Shown piece after piece: positions 45,102 through 55,391 of a stretch of 64,000 nucleotides of DNA. Every line of letters starts with the position of its first letter. Positions within the stretch are counted from its first letter, which is position 1. Where the stretch lies: positions 7,998,001 to 8,062,000 of the forward strand of contig NC_060252.1 of NCBI RefSeq assembly GCF_921293095.1, given 5' to 3'. A program made the translations under genes and the position numbers. The notes under the pieces were generated by a model. It was not told the origin of the DNA. It did no database searches and saw only the letters and a program-made list of their open reading frames with translations. This stretch comes from Ischnura elegans (lineage: Eukaryota > Arthropoda > Insecta > Odonata > Coenagrionidae).

Positions 45102-46897
45102 ATTAAATTAAGAAAGAAGAACTTTGTACTTTCACATTAATATTTAATCACGACCATGGTTTCAACGTTAGACGTCATCATCAGGTGAACTCTACAGAGG
45201 TCCATCACATCCTTTTATAACAGGCTAGGAGGGGGAGGGAGGAAGGTAATTAGGTTGAAAGGATTGGTTAACAGAGAAGAGGGAGGGGGGAAAAAAACCT
45301 TGGTCATGTGGTATGGAAGTTAGGGGGAGGAGGCACCCTTATGGGGGGCACGGCAAGTGGAGGGGGGGGGGGTTCAGGTGAGAGAGAGAGAGAGGCCGAA
45401 GAGTTCGTCATGTCATTAGCCCAGGAATTTAGGAGTGGGAGGCTTAAAAGAGGGGAATGGTAGTCATACAAAAATTCGTTTACAATGTTGTCATTGGAAC
45501 GTACGTGCTGCAAAATTTCCATTTGTTCCAAAGCGTCTAATCTAGGTCCTTTAGGTTCATAATGAAGCACTTCAAACACAAAATCACTTTGATGATTGTT
45601 ATCTAACAAATGTATAGCAAATTGTGAAGTAGTCTTTTTATTTCTCTGGCAGGCTTGATGTTCTTTTACCCGCTCTTGAAATTGTCGCCCCGTTTGCCCA
45701 ACATACACCGCGTTGCATTCACATTTTAGTCTATACACCCCACTCCTTTCTTCTCTTGGGATGTGATCTTTGGTGAGGGAAAGAATGTTCCTGAGGTTGG
45801 ATTTATTGTAAAACGCAACTTTAATTTTATCCTTGGGCACCTTTTTGTATATCTTCGGCCCAATGTCCTTTAAAAAAAAAAGGATTCTACGCCACTTGGC
45901 CGTGGATTCTTGTCGCGTTCGGGATCCATAAATTTCTCCCACTGCTTGTTTTTTTAATTGTTTCCGATATAAGCTATCAATTAACTGTTCGTTGTATCCG
46001 TTATTTTTAGCAATTAGTTTAATTGTGTTTAATTCCTCATTGAACTTGGCAGGGGACATCGGAATATGCAGCAACCTATGTAACATGCTGTGAAAGGCTG
46101 ATAACTTGTGGGAAAAACAATGTCTTGAACTGGAGTGGATCACTTGGTCCGTATAGGAGTTTTTCCGAAAGACTGAAAACTCGAGGTGATTGTTGACCTT
46201 AGTGACTTTAAGATCTAGGAAGTTGAGAGAGTTATTTTCTTCTATTTCGTAAGTGAAATTCAAATTGCGGTCCAAAGAATTCAAAAAAGATAGGAACATT
46301 TTTAGTTGTCTTATTGAGCCAGTCCAAATACAAAACACATCGTCCACATATCGATGCCAGGATAGCACATTTTTGGTCTGTGGATTATTGGGGGAAAACA
46401 GGTTCCTTTCGAAAAAGTCCATATATATGTCCGCCAGGAGAGGGGATAAAGGAGAGCCCATGGCCAATCCATTGGGCTGTTCATAAAATACACCGTTAAA
46501 TTTGAAATAATTTTGAGACACACAAATCTTCAATAGATCACACAAGTCACTTATAATGGGAGCTGCCACACGTTTCTGGACGAGAATAGATTCTGCTATG
46601 TCTACGGCTTCTTTGGGTGGGACACAGGTGAAGAGATTGCACACATCAAAAGACACTAACAAGCACTTATTGGGGATATCAATTTTAGAGACGTGTTGGA
46701 TGAAGTCAATGGCGTTAGTAACTCCATACTTAGGGGTAAACTTTGAGTGGTGTCTTAGTACACAGTTGAGTTTTTTCGCCAAGAGGTAGCTTGGAGCCAT
46801 GACGTTGGAAACAACGGGTCTAATTGGACAATCACTCTTGTGAATTTTAGGAAGCCCAAAAAAACGTGGAGCTGAGGGGTTCATTTGGTGTAACCTA
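45102..46897 (-). mobile_element. Penelope-like retroelement, minus copy, 5'-truncated
   Basis: This is the minus-strand member of a head-to-head pair. It matches the plus copy from about 47866 through the 3' tail (which continues at 55580-55648 beyond the Harbinger insertion) and is cut at its 5' end at TAGGTTACACC. Over the coding part the two copies encode the same residues until a C-run length difference near the end. Its tail contains the unoccupied Harbinger target site (GACGTCTAACGTTG on the minus strand, near 45160-45175). Confidence 0.92.
45304..46884 (-). CDS. Penelope-like RT/GIY-YIG protein, C-terminal 526 residues
   Basis: This is a truncated reading frame of the Penelope-like polyprotein. 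It retains the reverse transcriptase palm (SFDVCNLFTCVP, NGLAMGSPLSPLLAD, RYVDDVFCIW) and the GIY-YIG nuclease (GVYRLKCECNAVYVGQTGR). The N-terminal DKG-containing part is missing because the element is 5'-truncated, so it cannot be a normal full-length product. It equals the C-terminal part of the plus-strand protein except for the last residues, where an 11-base rather than 12-base C-run puts the tail in another frame. The ATG at 46882-46884 is an internal Met of the full protein, not a natural start. Confidence 0.85.
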   Translation of the reverse strand: MNPSAPRFFGLPKIHKSDCPIRPVVSNVMAPSYLLAKKLNCVLRHHSKFTPKYGVTNAIDFIQHVSKIDIPNKCLLVSFDVCNLFTCVPPKEAVDIAESILVQKRVAAPIISDLCDLLKICVSQNYFKFNGVFYEQPNGLAMGSPLSPLLADIYMDFFERNLFSPNNPQTKNVLSWHRYVDDVFCIWTGSIRQLKMFLSFLNSLDRNLNFTYEIEENNSLNFLDLKVTKVNNHLEFSVFRKNSYTDQVIHSSSRHCFSHKLSAFHSMLHRLLHIPMSPAKFNEELNTIKLIAKNNGYNEQLIDSLYRKQLKKQAVGEIYGSRTRQESTAKWRRILFFLKDIGPKIYKKVPKDKIKVAFYNKSNLRNILSLTKDHIPREERSGVYRLKCECNAVYVGQTGRQFQERVKEHQACQRNKKTTSQFAIHLLDNNHQSDFVFEVLHYEPKGPRLDALEQMEILQHVRSNDNIVNEFLYDYHSPLLSLPLLNSWANDMTNSSASLSLSPEPPPPPLAVPPIRVPPPPNFHTT

Positions 46898-46921
46898 GTT
46901 ACGCCTCAAACAATTAATTTT
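46898..46921 (+). repeat. 24-bp inverted repeat at the head-to-head junction
   Basis: The exact inverse of 45059-45082. It starts GTTACGCCTCAAACAATT and follows directly on the truncated 5' end of the minus copy. The junction GGTGTAACCTA/GTTACG has short microhomology (TAGGTTAC against TAGTTAC). Confidence 0.85.
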
Positions 46922-49435
46922 ATCAAGTGCGCTAGTAACGCAGTTAAGGCCAGCCTCTACAGGAGACTTTCCATAAAGTACCGGATCGCAGCCCTAAACA
47001 TCTATTTCAACAGCCAGTGCATCAACCACAACATCATCCCTAATTACATCAACCGCCAGTGGAAGGAACCCCGGTCTTCAGCGGGCTCCTTTGCAGTCAA
47101 CGCAGCCAAGAGGACTTGGCTCAAAAGGGAGTTACATGAGTGGTATGTGAAAAGAGACGCTATTTCCCATTACCTGTTTCTTCTATACGTGGAGCTCACT
47201 CGCGATCTTCACTGGATTGAGTGGTTGATTTTAGATGACTTAGTTCGCCAAAAAAGTAGTGAAATTGCCTTTGAAAAGAGAGCCACCATTCTGCGCAAGT
47301 TGGAGGCCCTTAAGACGAAGCAGACGTCTAGTACCAAACAAACCTTCGCGGATCAACCAGTGGTGGACGCCCATTCTTTCGGACCACGAATCGTAAATCT
47401 GTCTAAACACTCCTTTAAGCCAAATGAAGTGACCTTATTAGAAAAGGGCTTGAAATACGTGCCAAATATCCCCATTTCCGTGAAGGACGTTAAGAATTTA
47501 GCAGTGGATTGTGACATAGCTCTCCAGAAAGACAATATGCATGTGAAGCATTTCATTGCCCAGGAGTTAAATAGGTTTATAGTTCATGAATCAAAGGTGA
47601 AGAGACGATACCCAGAATTTGAAACTCTTAACTCGATTAAGTGTACTCTTAGGTCAGAACAGCTAGTTATTCAGAAAGCTGACAAGGGGAACGCAGTTGT
47701 GATTATGGATAAAGAAGATTACTTAGAGAAATGTGAACAGTTCATACGAGACAATGGGATCAAAGAATTGCCGACAGATCCGACTGCCAAGTTCCAAATA
47801 GAGTGCAAAAGAGCCTTAAAATCAGTTTCAGTGTTATTTAAGTGGAATGAAGTGAATAGGTTACACCAAATGAACCCCTCAGCTCCACGTTTTTTTGGGC
47901 TTCCTAAAATTCACAAGAGTGATTGTCCAATTAGACCCGTTGTTTCCAACGTCATGGCTCCAAGCTACCTCTTGGCGAAAAAACTCAACTGTGTACTAAG
48001 ACACCACTCAAAGTTTACCCCTAAGTATGGAGTTACTAACGCCATTGACTTCATCCAACACGTCTCTAAAATTGATATCCCCAATAAGTGCTTGTTAGTG
48101 TCTTTTGATGTGTGCAATCTCTTCACCTGTGTCCCACCCAAAGAAGCCGTAGACATAGCAGAATCTATTCTCGTCCAGAAACGTGTGGCAGCTCCCATTA
48201 TAAGTGACTTGTGTGATCTATTGAAGATTTGTGTGTCTCAAAATTATTTCAAATTTAACGGTGTATTTTATGAACAGCCCAATGGATTGGCCATGGGCTC
48301 TCCTTTATCCCCTCTCCTGGCGGACATATATATGGACTTTTTCGAAAGGAACCTGTTTTCCCCCAATAATCCACAGACCAAAAATGTGCTATCCTGGCAT
48401 CGATATGTGGACGATGTGTTTTGTATTTGGACTGGCTCAATAAGACAACTAAAAATGTTCCTATCTTTTTTGAATTCTTTGGACCGCAATTTGAATTTCA
48501 CTTACGAAATAGAAGAAAATAACTCTCTCAACTTCCTAGATCTTAAAGTCACTAAGGTCAACAATCACCTCGAGTTTTCAGTCTTTCGGAAAAACTCCTA
48601 TACGGACCAAGTGATCCACTCCAGTTCAAGACATTGTTTTTCCCACAAGTTATCAGCCTTTCACAGCATGTTACATAGGTTGCTGCATATTCCGATGTCC
48701 CCTGCCAAGTTCAATGAGGAATTAAACACAATTAAACTAATTGCTAAAAATAACGGATACAACGAACAGTTAATTGATAGCTTATATCGGAAACAATTAA
48801 AAAAACAAGCAGTGGGAGAAATTTATGGATCCCGAACGCGACAAGAATCCACGGCCAAGTGGCGTAGAATCCTTTTTTTTTTAAAGGACATTGGGCCGAA
48901 GATATACAAAAAGGTGCCCAAGGATAAAATTAAAGTTGCGTTTTACAATAAATCCAACCTCAGGAACATTCTTTCCCTCACCAAAGATCACATCCCAAGA
49001 GAAGAAAGGAGTGGGGTGTATAGACTAAAATGTGAATGCAACGCGGTGTATGTTGGGCAAACGGGGCGACAATTTCAAGAGCGGGTAAAAGAACATCAAG
49101 CCTGCCAGAGAAATAAAAAGACTACTTCACAATTTGCTATACATTTGTTAGATAACAATCATCAAAGTGATTTTGTGTTTGAAGTGCTTCATTATGAACC
49201 TAAAGGACCTAGATTAGACGCTTTGGAACAAATGGAAATTTTGCAGCACGTACGTTCCAATGACAACATTGTAAACGAATTTTTGTATGACTACCATTCC
49301 CCTCTTTTAAGCCTCCCACTCCTAAATTCCTGGGCTAATGACATGACGAACTCTTCGGCCTCTCTCTCTCTCTCACCTGAACCCCCCCCCCCCTCCACTT
49401 GCCGTGCCCCCCATAAGGGTGCCTCCTCCCCCTAA
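46898..49435 (+). CDS. Penelope-like retroelement protein: reverse transcriptase plus GIY-YIG endonuclease
   Basis: This protein would nick target DNA and copy the element RNA there. From the GTG at 47147 it is 762 residues. In that numbering, the N-terminal DKG motif of Penelope-type RTs is at 179-181, motif A Asp at 321 (SFDVCNLFTCVP), motif B NGLAMGSPLSPLLAD near 378-392, and the catalytic YVDD at 420-423. The GIY-YIG nuclease starts GVY at 623-625 with YVGQTGR at 635-641. The frame is open upstream to 46844 without an ATG. Residues from 46922 (YRRLSIKYRIAALNIYFNSQ, then NIIPNYINRQWK) look like genuine N-terminal Penelope sequence, so the true start is upstream of 47147 and either non-ATG or lost at the junction. 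There are no internal stops or frameshifts. The element's tail is broken by the Harbinger insertion 150 bases after the stop. Confidence 0.93.
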   Translation, partial: VTPQTINFIKCASNAVKASLYRRLSIKYRIAALNIYFNSQCINHNIIPNYINRQWKEPRSSAGSFAVNAAKRTWLKRELHEWYVKRDAISHYLFLLYVELTRDLHWIEWLILDDLVRQKSSEIAFEKRATILRKLEALKTKQTSSTKQTFADQPVVDAHSFGPRIVNLSKHSFKPNEVTLLEKGLKYVPNIPISVKDVKNLAVDCDIALQKDNMHVKHFIAQELNRFIVHESKVKRRYPEFETLNSIKCTLRSEQLVIQKADKGNAVVIMDKEDYLEKCEQFIRDNGIKELPTDPTAKFQIECKRALKSVSVLFKWNEVNRLHQMNPSAPRFFGLPKIHKSDCPIRPVVSNVMAPSYLLAKKLNCVLRHHSKFTPKYGVTNAIDFIQHVSKIDIPNKCLLVSFDVCNLFTCVPPKEAVDIAESILVQKRVAAPIISDLCDLLKICVSQNYFKFNGVFYEQPNGLAMGSPLSPLLADIYMDFFERNLFSPNNPQTKNVLSWHRYVDDVFCIWTGSIRQLKMFLSFLNSLDRNLNFTYEIEENNSLNFLDLKVTKVNNHLEFSVFRKNSYTDQVIHSSSRHCFSHKLSAFHSMLHRLLHIPMSPAKFNEELNTIKLIAKNNGYNEQLIDSLYRKQLKKQAVGEIYGSRTRQESTAKWRRILFFLKDIGPKIYKKVPKDKIKVAFYNKSNLRNILSLTKDHIPREERSGVYRLKCECNAVYVGQTGRQFQERVKEHQACQRNKKTTSQFAIHLLDNNHQSDFVFEVLHYEPKGPRLDALEQMEILQHVRSNDNIVNEFLYDYHSPLLSLPLLNSWANDMTNSSASLSLSPEPPPPSTCRAPHKGASSP

Positions 49436-49587
49436 CTTCCATACCACATGACCAAGGTTTTTTTCCCCCCTCCCTCTTCTCTGTTAACCAATCCTTTCAA
49501 CCTAATTACCTTCCTCCCTCCCCCTCCTAGCCTGTTATAAAAGGATGTGATGGACCTCTGTAGAGTTCACCTGATGATGACGTCTAA

Positions 49588-49616
49588 AGGCTGGGACACA
49601 ATCAACGCTAACGTGA
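49588..49616 (+). repeat. Left terminal inverted repeat of the Harbinger element
   Basis: AGGCTGGGACACAATCAACG and the following nine bases are the exact inverse of 55551-55579. They are bordered outside by TAA. Confidence 0.95.
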
Positions 49617-50400
49617 GACGCGAGCCGTTAACGGGAGTCGGTAAAAAGATGGCGGAAGGGAAAGCTTATGGAAGGGACACAACCACCGTTTACGGGGAGT
49701 ACGTAAACGCGAGAGATGGGCAACTTTCATCTCTTCCCGTGTCCCGTACACGGAAAGCCAATCAGAAGAGCCGGAGGAACCCGAAAATGGGAGCCACCTG
49801 TTGGCAGAGAAAGGTATCTACGGCATCACACAGCGATACAGCATTTTTGGCGCCCATTGCTGAATATACCAGTTGTTGTTGTCGTGCAACGTGAGCTGAA
49901 GAGGATTCATTTAAGGTAAGCCATTAATTAATTTAATTTACATGCATACTATCGTCCCCCTCTCGGCAATTATTTACTGAAGAAAATATTAATTCTTTCG
50001 AGATGCTATCTTCCCATGGTGATGTGCCAAACACTCTTAAATTCATCGGCTAAACACATAATTTTAACGCATATCTGGTAGTACTGACGTACGCTAAGTT
50101 TTCATTGTTTTCAGCCCGTAATTAACAGTTTTTACGTTCGAAAATCAAAATTCCTTTCGTTGAGTTTTTTTTTTAGTACATCATTTTGAGTTCCTGTTTG
50201 GCTATTTACAAAATGACGCGTTGATAATGTACTTTTAATGTAATAGCACTTGGATGCTGTTTAATACAACATTTCTTCACAGCTACTTCCTAATGTGTTT
50301 TGCGAGTTTCATGTGAAGTGAGGTTGAAATTTAGTGTATTTATGGATAAAATGGAATTAATGTATCGAAATTTTGCACTACATCCATTTTTATATTTCAG
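49617..50400 (+). promoter_or_regulatory. Leader and promoter region of the MADF-BESS gene
   Basis: This is non-coding left subterminal DNA. A donor AAG/GTAAGC at 49915-49916 and an acceptor TATATTTCAG ending at 50400, directly before the ATG, suggest a 5' untranslated exon and an intron of about 485 bases. The upstream GC-rich 49620-49900 stretch contains open frames that do not splice in phase with the coding exon, so I do not read them as protein. No TATA box is clear. Confidence 0.5.
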
Positions 50401-53152
50401 ATGGAGAATGACGAGTTACTAATTGATCTGGTAAAAAACTACCCGGTGTTGTATGACCGGAGCAGAAAGGAATTCCGGGACACTTCCCTGAAAGACAGGG
50501 TGTGGGCTTCCATAGGTGAAGTCTTGAAAGCAAGTGGTAAGTTAATTTTTGTTTTACTTCTTGGCAGTTTTTCATTTCACTGGAGGATTTTTACCATTGG
50601 AGTCAATGGTCGATTCGCTATCTTTCTTGTAAACAAAAAAACGGATCATTGGTCCTTTTGGGTCGTATAGTTGTTACACGTCCTAGATTTCTCAAATAGC
50701 TGTAATACAGATATATTGAATTGGTAACAATTATCAGCAAAACTTAAATACTTATACATGCTTTGTGTCATAAATGTGTTCGTAGCATAAATAACTTGAA
50801 GCAAATATACCCTAGAATGCATATATGTTTTTTTATCATCACCATGCTCTTTAAGAAGTTAAGAAATGGGCTCAATAGCAAGTGTAAGACTAACAAACAT
50901 TTACAAGTGGGTGTTGATTATATAGCTTATGACGTAGGAAATGACTATCCTTCTCTGACAGTTGTGGTGAGAATGTAGTGACTACATTCTCACCACAACT
51001 AAACATTTGAAGAGAGATCTCATCATTAAATGTTGTCATCAACTGCATCAGGCATGCAAATATGTAGGTTATATTTAGCAAGACTGTGTGATCATCTTCA
51101 TCCTTCCAGCATATTAGCTATCTCATACCCCAATGTGTGACTTTTGTCCCTCCCTTGTCATGAAAATTTCCAAGTCTTTTTGACTTTTTTTCGTCCTGAA
51201 CTTGTATTAATGTGATCTAGTGCAATAAGATTTCGTCGAGTGCTCATCGCATGGTATACAAGCATGAAAATCCTGAAAAAACCTGCTTTACTAGGTACCT
51301 CTGAATGTGTGAATTCTTTTGGTAGATAAATAAAAATAATCAAGTCTGTTGCATGTCAGAGTACTTATTGAGATAGTTGAGCAGGATTTCAGCATATCTC
51401 TCAATGTGATCAAACATCATTGCTGTAGTCAGGAGATGATGTTTTGTTTGGAAATAGAGTGCAACCGACGGATTAAATTTGAATATCTTGAAAACAAACT
51501 ACTGCTATTAAATAATTATACTCCTTTAAGCACTAAGAATTATAAAATCTCCATCTCTGTCCAACAACTAAAACAAAATTCATGGGTCTGATCATTGAAG
51601 ACTGGAACTTGGTCTTTATATGTCAACAATCTATCTGTAAAATTATATGTGGTCCTGTATGGACTAAGGTTTTTAAGAAACTTTCTATCCCATGGGGTAC
51701 TTATGACCTTGTTTAATTTTAACTTCCTGAGTATAGTCAATTATGCCATATATTCTGGGGATCAGCAGTTACTTTCCTAAGCCAAGAGTTTCTCCGGCAG
51801 AAGAGGGCATTAAGAGCAATCATGGGTAAATGAAGAAGATAAGATGCATGTTGACCACTGTTTGTTGAGCTGGAACTTCTCATAGTACCATGCCTATACA
51901 TATTTTTATTGTGTATGTTAACACAGCTCAACCTCCATAGGCTCAGGACAAATCAGGAGATATTCATCAGATATTCATGATAACTTAACCAAGTCACATT
52001 AATATGTGCACGTGACCCTATTATGATGCTATGTACATTTTGGAAATATATATTTTGGTTGCCTAACTTCAATGGCATGTTCTGTATCCATGTTTTGTGG
52101 CACTCTGTAACATGATCTTCTGGATAAAAAATATGATAATTATATTAACCACAATGCAAGGCATTTTCGACCAATTTTACTAGATCTTGAATATTCTAGA
52201 GGGGTTTGATGTTCATTAATTTACTGGAAACTAAATACTCTTCATGTTCTCTTTCCTGGTCCTTTTAATCTAATCAAATCATGCATATCTCTTACAGGTC
52301 AGGATTGCTCTTCACGTTGGGGGACCCTTCGTGATCGCTTTGTCCGCGAGTTAAAGGCGGATTCTAGTGGATTACCCTCTGGCTCTGGTGCAATGCCAAG
52401 AAGGGGATGGCCACTTAAGGAGGCAATGATGTGGTTGCAGCCATTTATCAGGGCTCGGAAGTGAGTGTAATTTAGTAATCTATGACAAATGCCTGTTGTT
52501 ACTGTATTATAATGAATTATGACAAATCATGAATCACATAGCGATATGAGAGCATTATCTATGTCATTTGCTTCAACTTTGCAGGACCTTTGGCAACTGC
52601 AGGGACCCTATTAACTCCCCTCTGCTCACTCTTTCTGATTCCCCAGAACTACCACCTTCTCCTAAACCCTCTTTACCTCTTTCTTCACCCACTTCATTCG
52701 AGCTTACAGAATCTTCTAGTCCCTCATCTGCTTCCTTAACCATCCCTGTCTCCGCACCATCACCTGATACTATTTCAATTGGCTCCCCTTCCCCTGAACA
52801 TACACCTCAGTCTTTTTCTCCCTCCCCCGATACCTTTAGTTTGAGGAAAAGGAAGCAGGGAGCTGACTTGGAGACTGCACTTGTCAGCAGCCTCTCAGGA
52901 TTTTCTAAGTACCTCTCCGAGAAGAAGGCGAAAAAGGATGAGGAAGACGAGAATGACTTGTTTTGCCGTAGCCTTTTGAGCAATTTAAGAAGGCTTTCGA
53001 GCAAGCAGCAGAATCAGGCTAAAAGAAAACTTCTGGAAGTTAGAAAAGTTAGTCTGAGAAAACATTCACATTATTATTTTCAAATGGATACAATGTACCT
53101 TGCTGTGTTAACATTCATCTGTAAAATGAAACGAAAAGCAATGCTACACTAG
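50401..53152 (+). CDS. MADF-BESS DNA-binding protein of the Harbinger transposon
   Basis: Three exons: 50401-50536, 52298-52460 and 52585-53152, giving 288 residues. All introns have GT-AG ends (GTAAGT and GTGAGT donors; CTTACAG and TTTGCAG acceptors), and phases fit. Residues 1-100 form a MADF (Myb/SANT-like) domain: ELLIDLVKNYPVLYDRS, then WASIGEVLK, RWGTLRDRFVRELK, and WPLKEAMMWLQPFI. Residues 101-190 are Ser/Pro-rich. A Lys/Glu-rich segment and a BESS motif (DLFCRSLLSNLRRLSSKQQ) follow near 224-252. Harbinger elements need a Myb-like partner that helps import the transposase and bind the ends; in insects this is often a MADF protein, so the role is inferred from family and position. The last 33 codons and the stop lie inside the first unit of the 164-bp repeat array, so the C-terminus may be a recent extension. 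Confidence 0.9.
50537..52297 (+). other. Long first intron of the MADF-BESS gene
   Basis: The 1761-bp AT-rich intron is unusually long for a transposon gene. It has no recognisable open frame and contains a perfect 20-bp-arm palindrome at 50960-51000. Confidence 0.8.
50960..51000. repeat. Perfect palindrome, 20-bp arms with one-base centre
   Basis: AGTTGTGGTGAGAATGTAGT at 50960-50979 is exactly inverted at 50981-51000 around a single G. It lies in intron 1 of the MADF-BESS gene and would form a tight hairpin in RNA or a cruciform in DNA. Confidence 0.95.
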
Positions 53153-53838
53153 AAAAATTAACCACTGCCTCATAATAGTCAACATAGTAAAATAAATGCA
53201 GGGGATAGTGGGCCACAGTGAGAAAACATTCACATTATTATTTTCAAATGGATACAATGTACCTTGCTGTGTTAACGTTCATCTGTAAAATGAAACGAAA
53301 AGCAATGCTACACTAGAAAAATTAACCACTGCCTCATAATAGTCAACATAGTAAAATAAATGCAGGGGATAGTGGGCCACAGTGAGAAAACATTCACATT
53401 ATTATTTTCAAATGGATACAATGTACCTTGCTGTGTTAACATTCATCTGTAAAATGAAACGAAAAGCAATGCTACACTAGAAAAATTAACCACTGCCTCA
53501 TAATAGTCAACATAGTAAAATAAATGCAGGGGATAGTGGGCCACAGTGAGAAAACATTCACATTATTATTTTCAAATGGATACAATGTACCTTGCTGTGT
53601 TAACATTCATCTATAAAATGAAACGATAAGCAATGCTACACTAGAAAAATTAACCACTGCCTCATAATAGTGAACATAGTAAAATAAATGCAGGGGATAG
53701 TGGGCCACAGTGAGAAAACATTCACATTATTATTTTCCAGTTGATACAATGTACCTTCCTCTGCTACCCTAAATCTAGAACATAAAACGAAAAGCATTGG
53801 CAAACTTGAAAAATCTCATTGTGGCCCACTCTACCCTA
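53054..53838. repeat. 164-bp tandem repeat array (4 units plus a diverged partial)
   Basis: Units start at about 53054, 53217, 53381, 53545 and 53709, the last diverged after about 40 bases. The period is 164. Units 1 to 4 differ by only a few bases. The first unit overlaps the 3' coding end and stop codon of the MADF-BESS gene. Every full unit carries an AATAAA word, so the array supplies several possible polyadenylation signals between the two convergent genes. Confidence 0.95.
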
Positions 53839-53931
53839 CATTTCTTTGACTATGTTGCCTATTTTGAGGCAGAATAAAATAGAAAGTAACTATGATGTGG
53901 GATATGTGGATACATAACATTTTCTACTATA

Positions 53932-55391
53932 TCAGTTTATGCTGGTTACCTTGTGATATTGCCAAGGTACCTCTCCCTCCCTTGTAATGAAATAATTAGC
54001 CAGCATGTCCCTGAGTTCATATGCCACCCTGGTGGCTATATTGGCCCCTAATCTCCCAACACCTCTCAATGCTGCCATCTCCAGTCGCCAGTTTCCCTCA
54101 TTCACCACACCATTATTTTCGGAATCAACATAATTTGGGGGACAATAAAATCTTGAGCCACAAGTTTCACTTTTGATAAAGTTATGAAGGCACACACAAG
54201 CTGACACATATGCCTCCACAGTGTCAGGCTGTGCAACCATAACACTTCTAAGAATTCTCCACCTCGAAGCTAAAATGCCAAAGGCATTTTCTATCGTTCT
54301 CCTGCCCCGAGAGAGCCTGTAGTTGAAAATTGATTTTTGCAGGCTCAGGCTCCTTCCAGGATATGGCCTCATCAACCACTTCCGTTGAGGAAAGGCAGCA
54401 TCTCCCACAAGGTAATATGGCATCTCCTGGGCCATACCTGGAATTACCTCAGGAGGAGGGAAAACAATGTCACCTGTTTCCACAGCTCTACCGATAACCC
54501 TTGAAAATATTCCTCCATCACTTTGGGAACCTGAAATTAACAAATATATTTCAATACCACTGCGGGTGAATGTTGATGATACGGCAACAGGGTCATCTTT
54601 ATAACATTTGGTTCGATCTGAGAAATTACTAACCATATGCTCCAATATCAATGAGCGTGAAGTTGTATTCAGCATCACAGGCAGCCATCAACACTATGCT
54701 ATGCGTTTTTTTATAATTAAAAAATAAACTTCCAGCATTGCTGGGTGCCTGTATGGCAATATGCTTGCCGTCAATAGCACCAACGCAATTGGGGAGGTTC
54801 CATTTTGAATGAAAGCCGTCTGCAATGCGTCGCCAGTCTTCCTCCTGAGGTCTCTTCAAATACTTTGGAGAGAGAGCTCTCCAAATGGCTTGGCATGTCT
54901 CCTTCAGCACCTTTTGTGCAGTCGACTTAGCCACGTAGTACTCCCACCCCAGTGCACTTGTGCTACCTCCATGTGCCAAGTATCTGTCAATGTTAAAATT
55001 AACACGGTATAAATATAAACATCACAATTATAGGTACGAGAAGACTGCCACGTAATAACGCAAATACTTACTTAAGAGTCATCGCCAGTCTCTGACCAAC
55101 GGAAAGAGCTTTCCTCTGGCTTCTTTTCTTGAGCAACGGAGTCAAGAGTTTCACTAATGTGTCGAATTGCCTTCGACTCATCCTTGTGTATTTAAAAAAC
55201 TCCTCCTCGTCCATGGTCCGCATAGCCGCGAAAATGTTGGAATATGCCCCTCGTTGCTCCCGATCTTGATTAATCGGCCTAACCCACCACCTCCTGTTGT
55301 ACCACCGTTTTCTTCTTTTGTACAGCATGTACCCTGATGTCATTAACATGATACCAAGGTACATGGCCGTATCCTCGTCAATTTCGAACAT
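53932..55391 (-). CDS. PIF/Harbinger DDE transposase
   Basis: Three exons on the minus strand: 55391-55072, 54983-54634 and 54530-53932, giving 422 residues. The introns are 88 and 103 bases with GTAAGT/GACAG and GTTAGT/TTCAG borders and consistent phases. The catalytic core is a DDE_Tnp_4 fold. First Asp is 178 (CVGAIDGKHIAIQAP), second Asp 267 (YYLVGDAAFP) and Glu 304 (GRRTIENAFGILASRWRIL). DIGAYGSQSDGGIF is rebuilt across the second splice. The N-terminus (MSRRQFDTLVKLLTPLL) matches the helical region of the family. It would cut and rejoin the element ends in the nucleus with help from the MADF-BESS protein. All catalytic residues are present and there is no stop or frameshift. The ATG is 189 bases inside the right terminus, leaving little room for a promoter outside the inverted repeat. 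Confidence 0.95.

Larger units (their letters stand above)
46898..49587 (+). mobile_element. Penelope-like retroelement, plus copy (5' segment)
   Basis: The plus-strand member of the pair runs from the junction at 46898 through the long reading frame to the point where the Harbinger transposon enters its 3' tail. The tail resumes at 55580 and ends at about 55648. It is not 5'-truncated to the extent of the other copy, but its 5' boundary may lie close to the start of the coding region. Confidence 0.88.

Noticed and set aside
46253-48501. Small open frames that occur as identical pairs in both Penelope arms
   Set aside because: They are antisense or out-of-frame shadows of the Penelope coding sequence; identity follows from the inverted duplication.
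49547-49919. Open frames at the left end of the Harbinger element (49547-49894 and 49716-49919)
   Set aside because: They overlap the terminal repeat and a likely untranslated exon, stop at or before the donor and do not splice in phase with the MADF exon.
53054-53838. Tandem array considered as a CRISPR-like or satellite centromere array
   Set aside because: The 164-bp units are contiguous without spacers and limited to a transposon interior, so they form a minisatellite.
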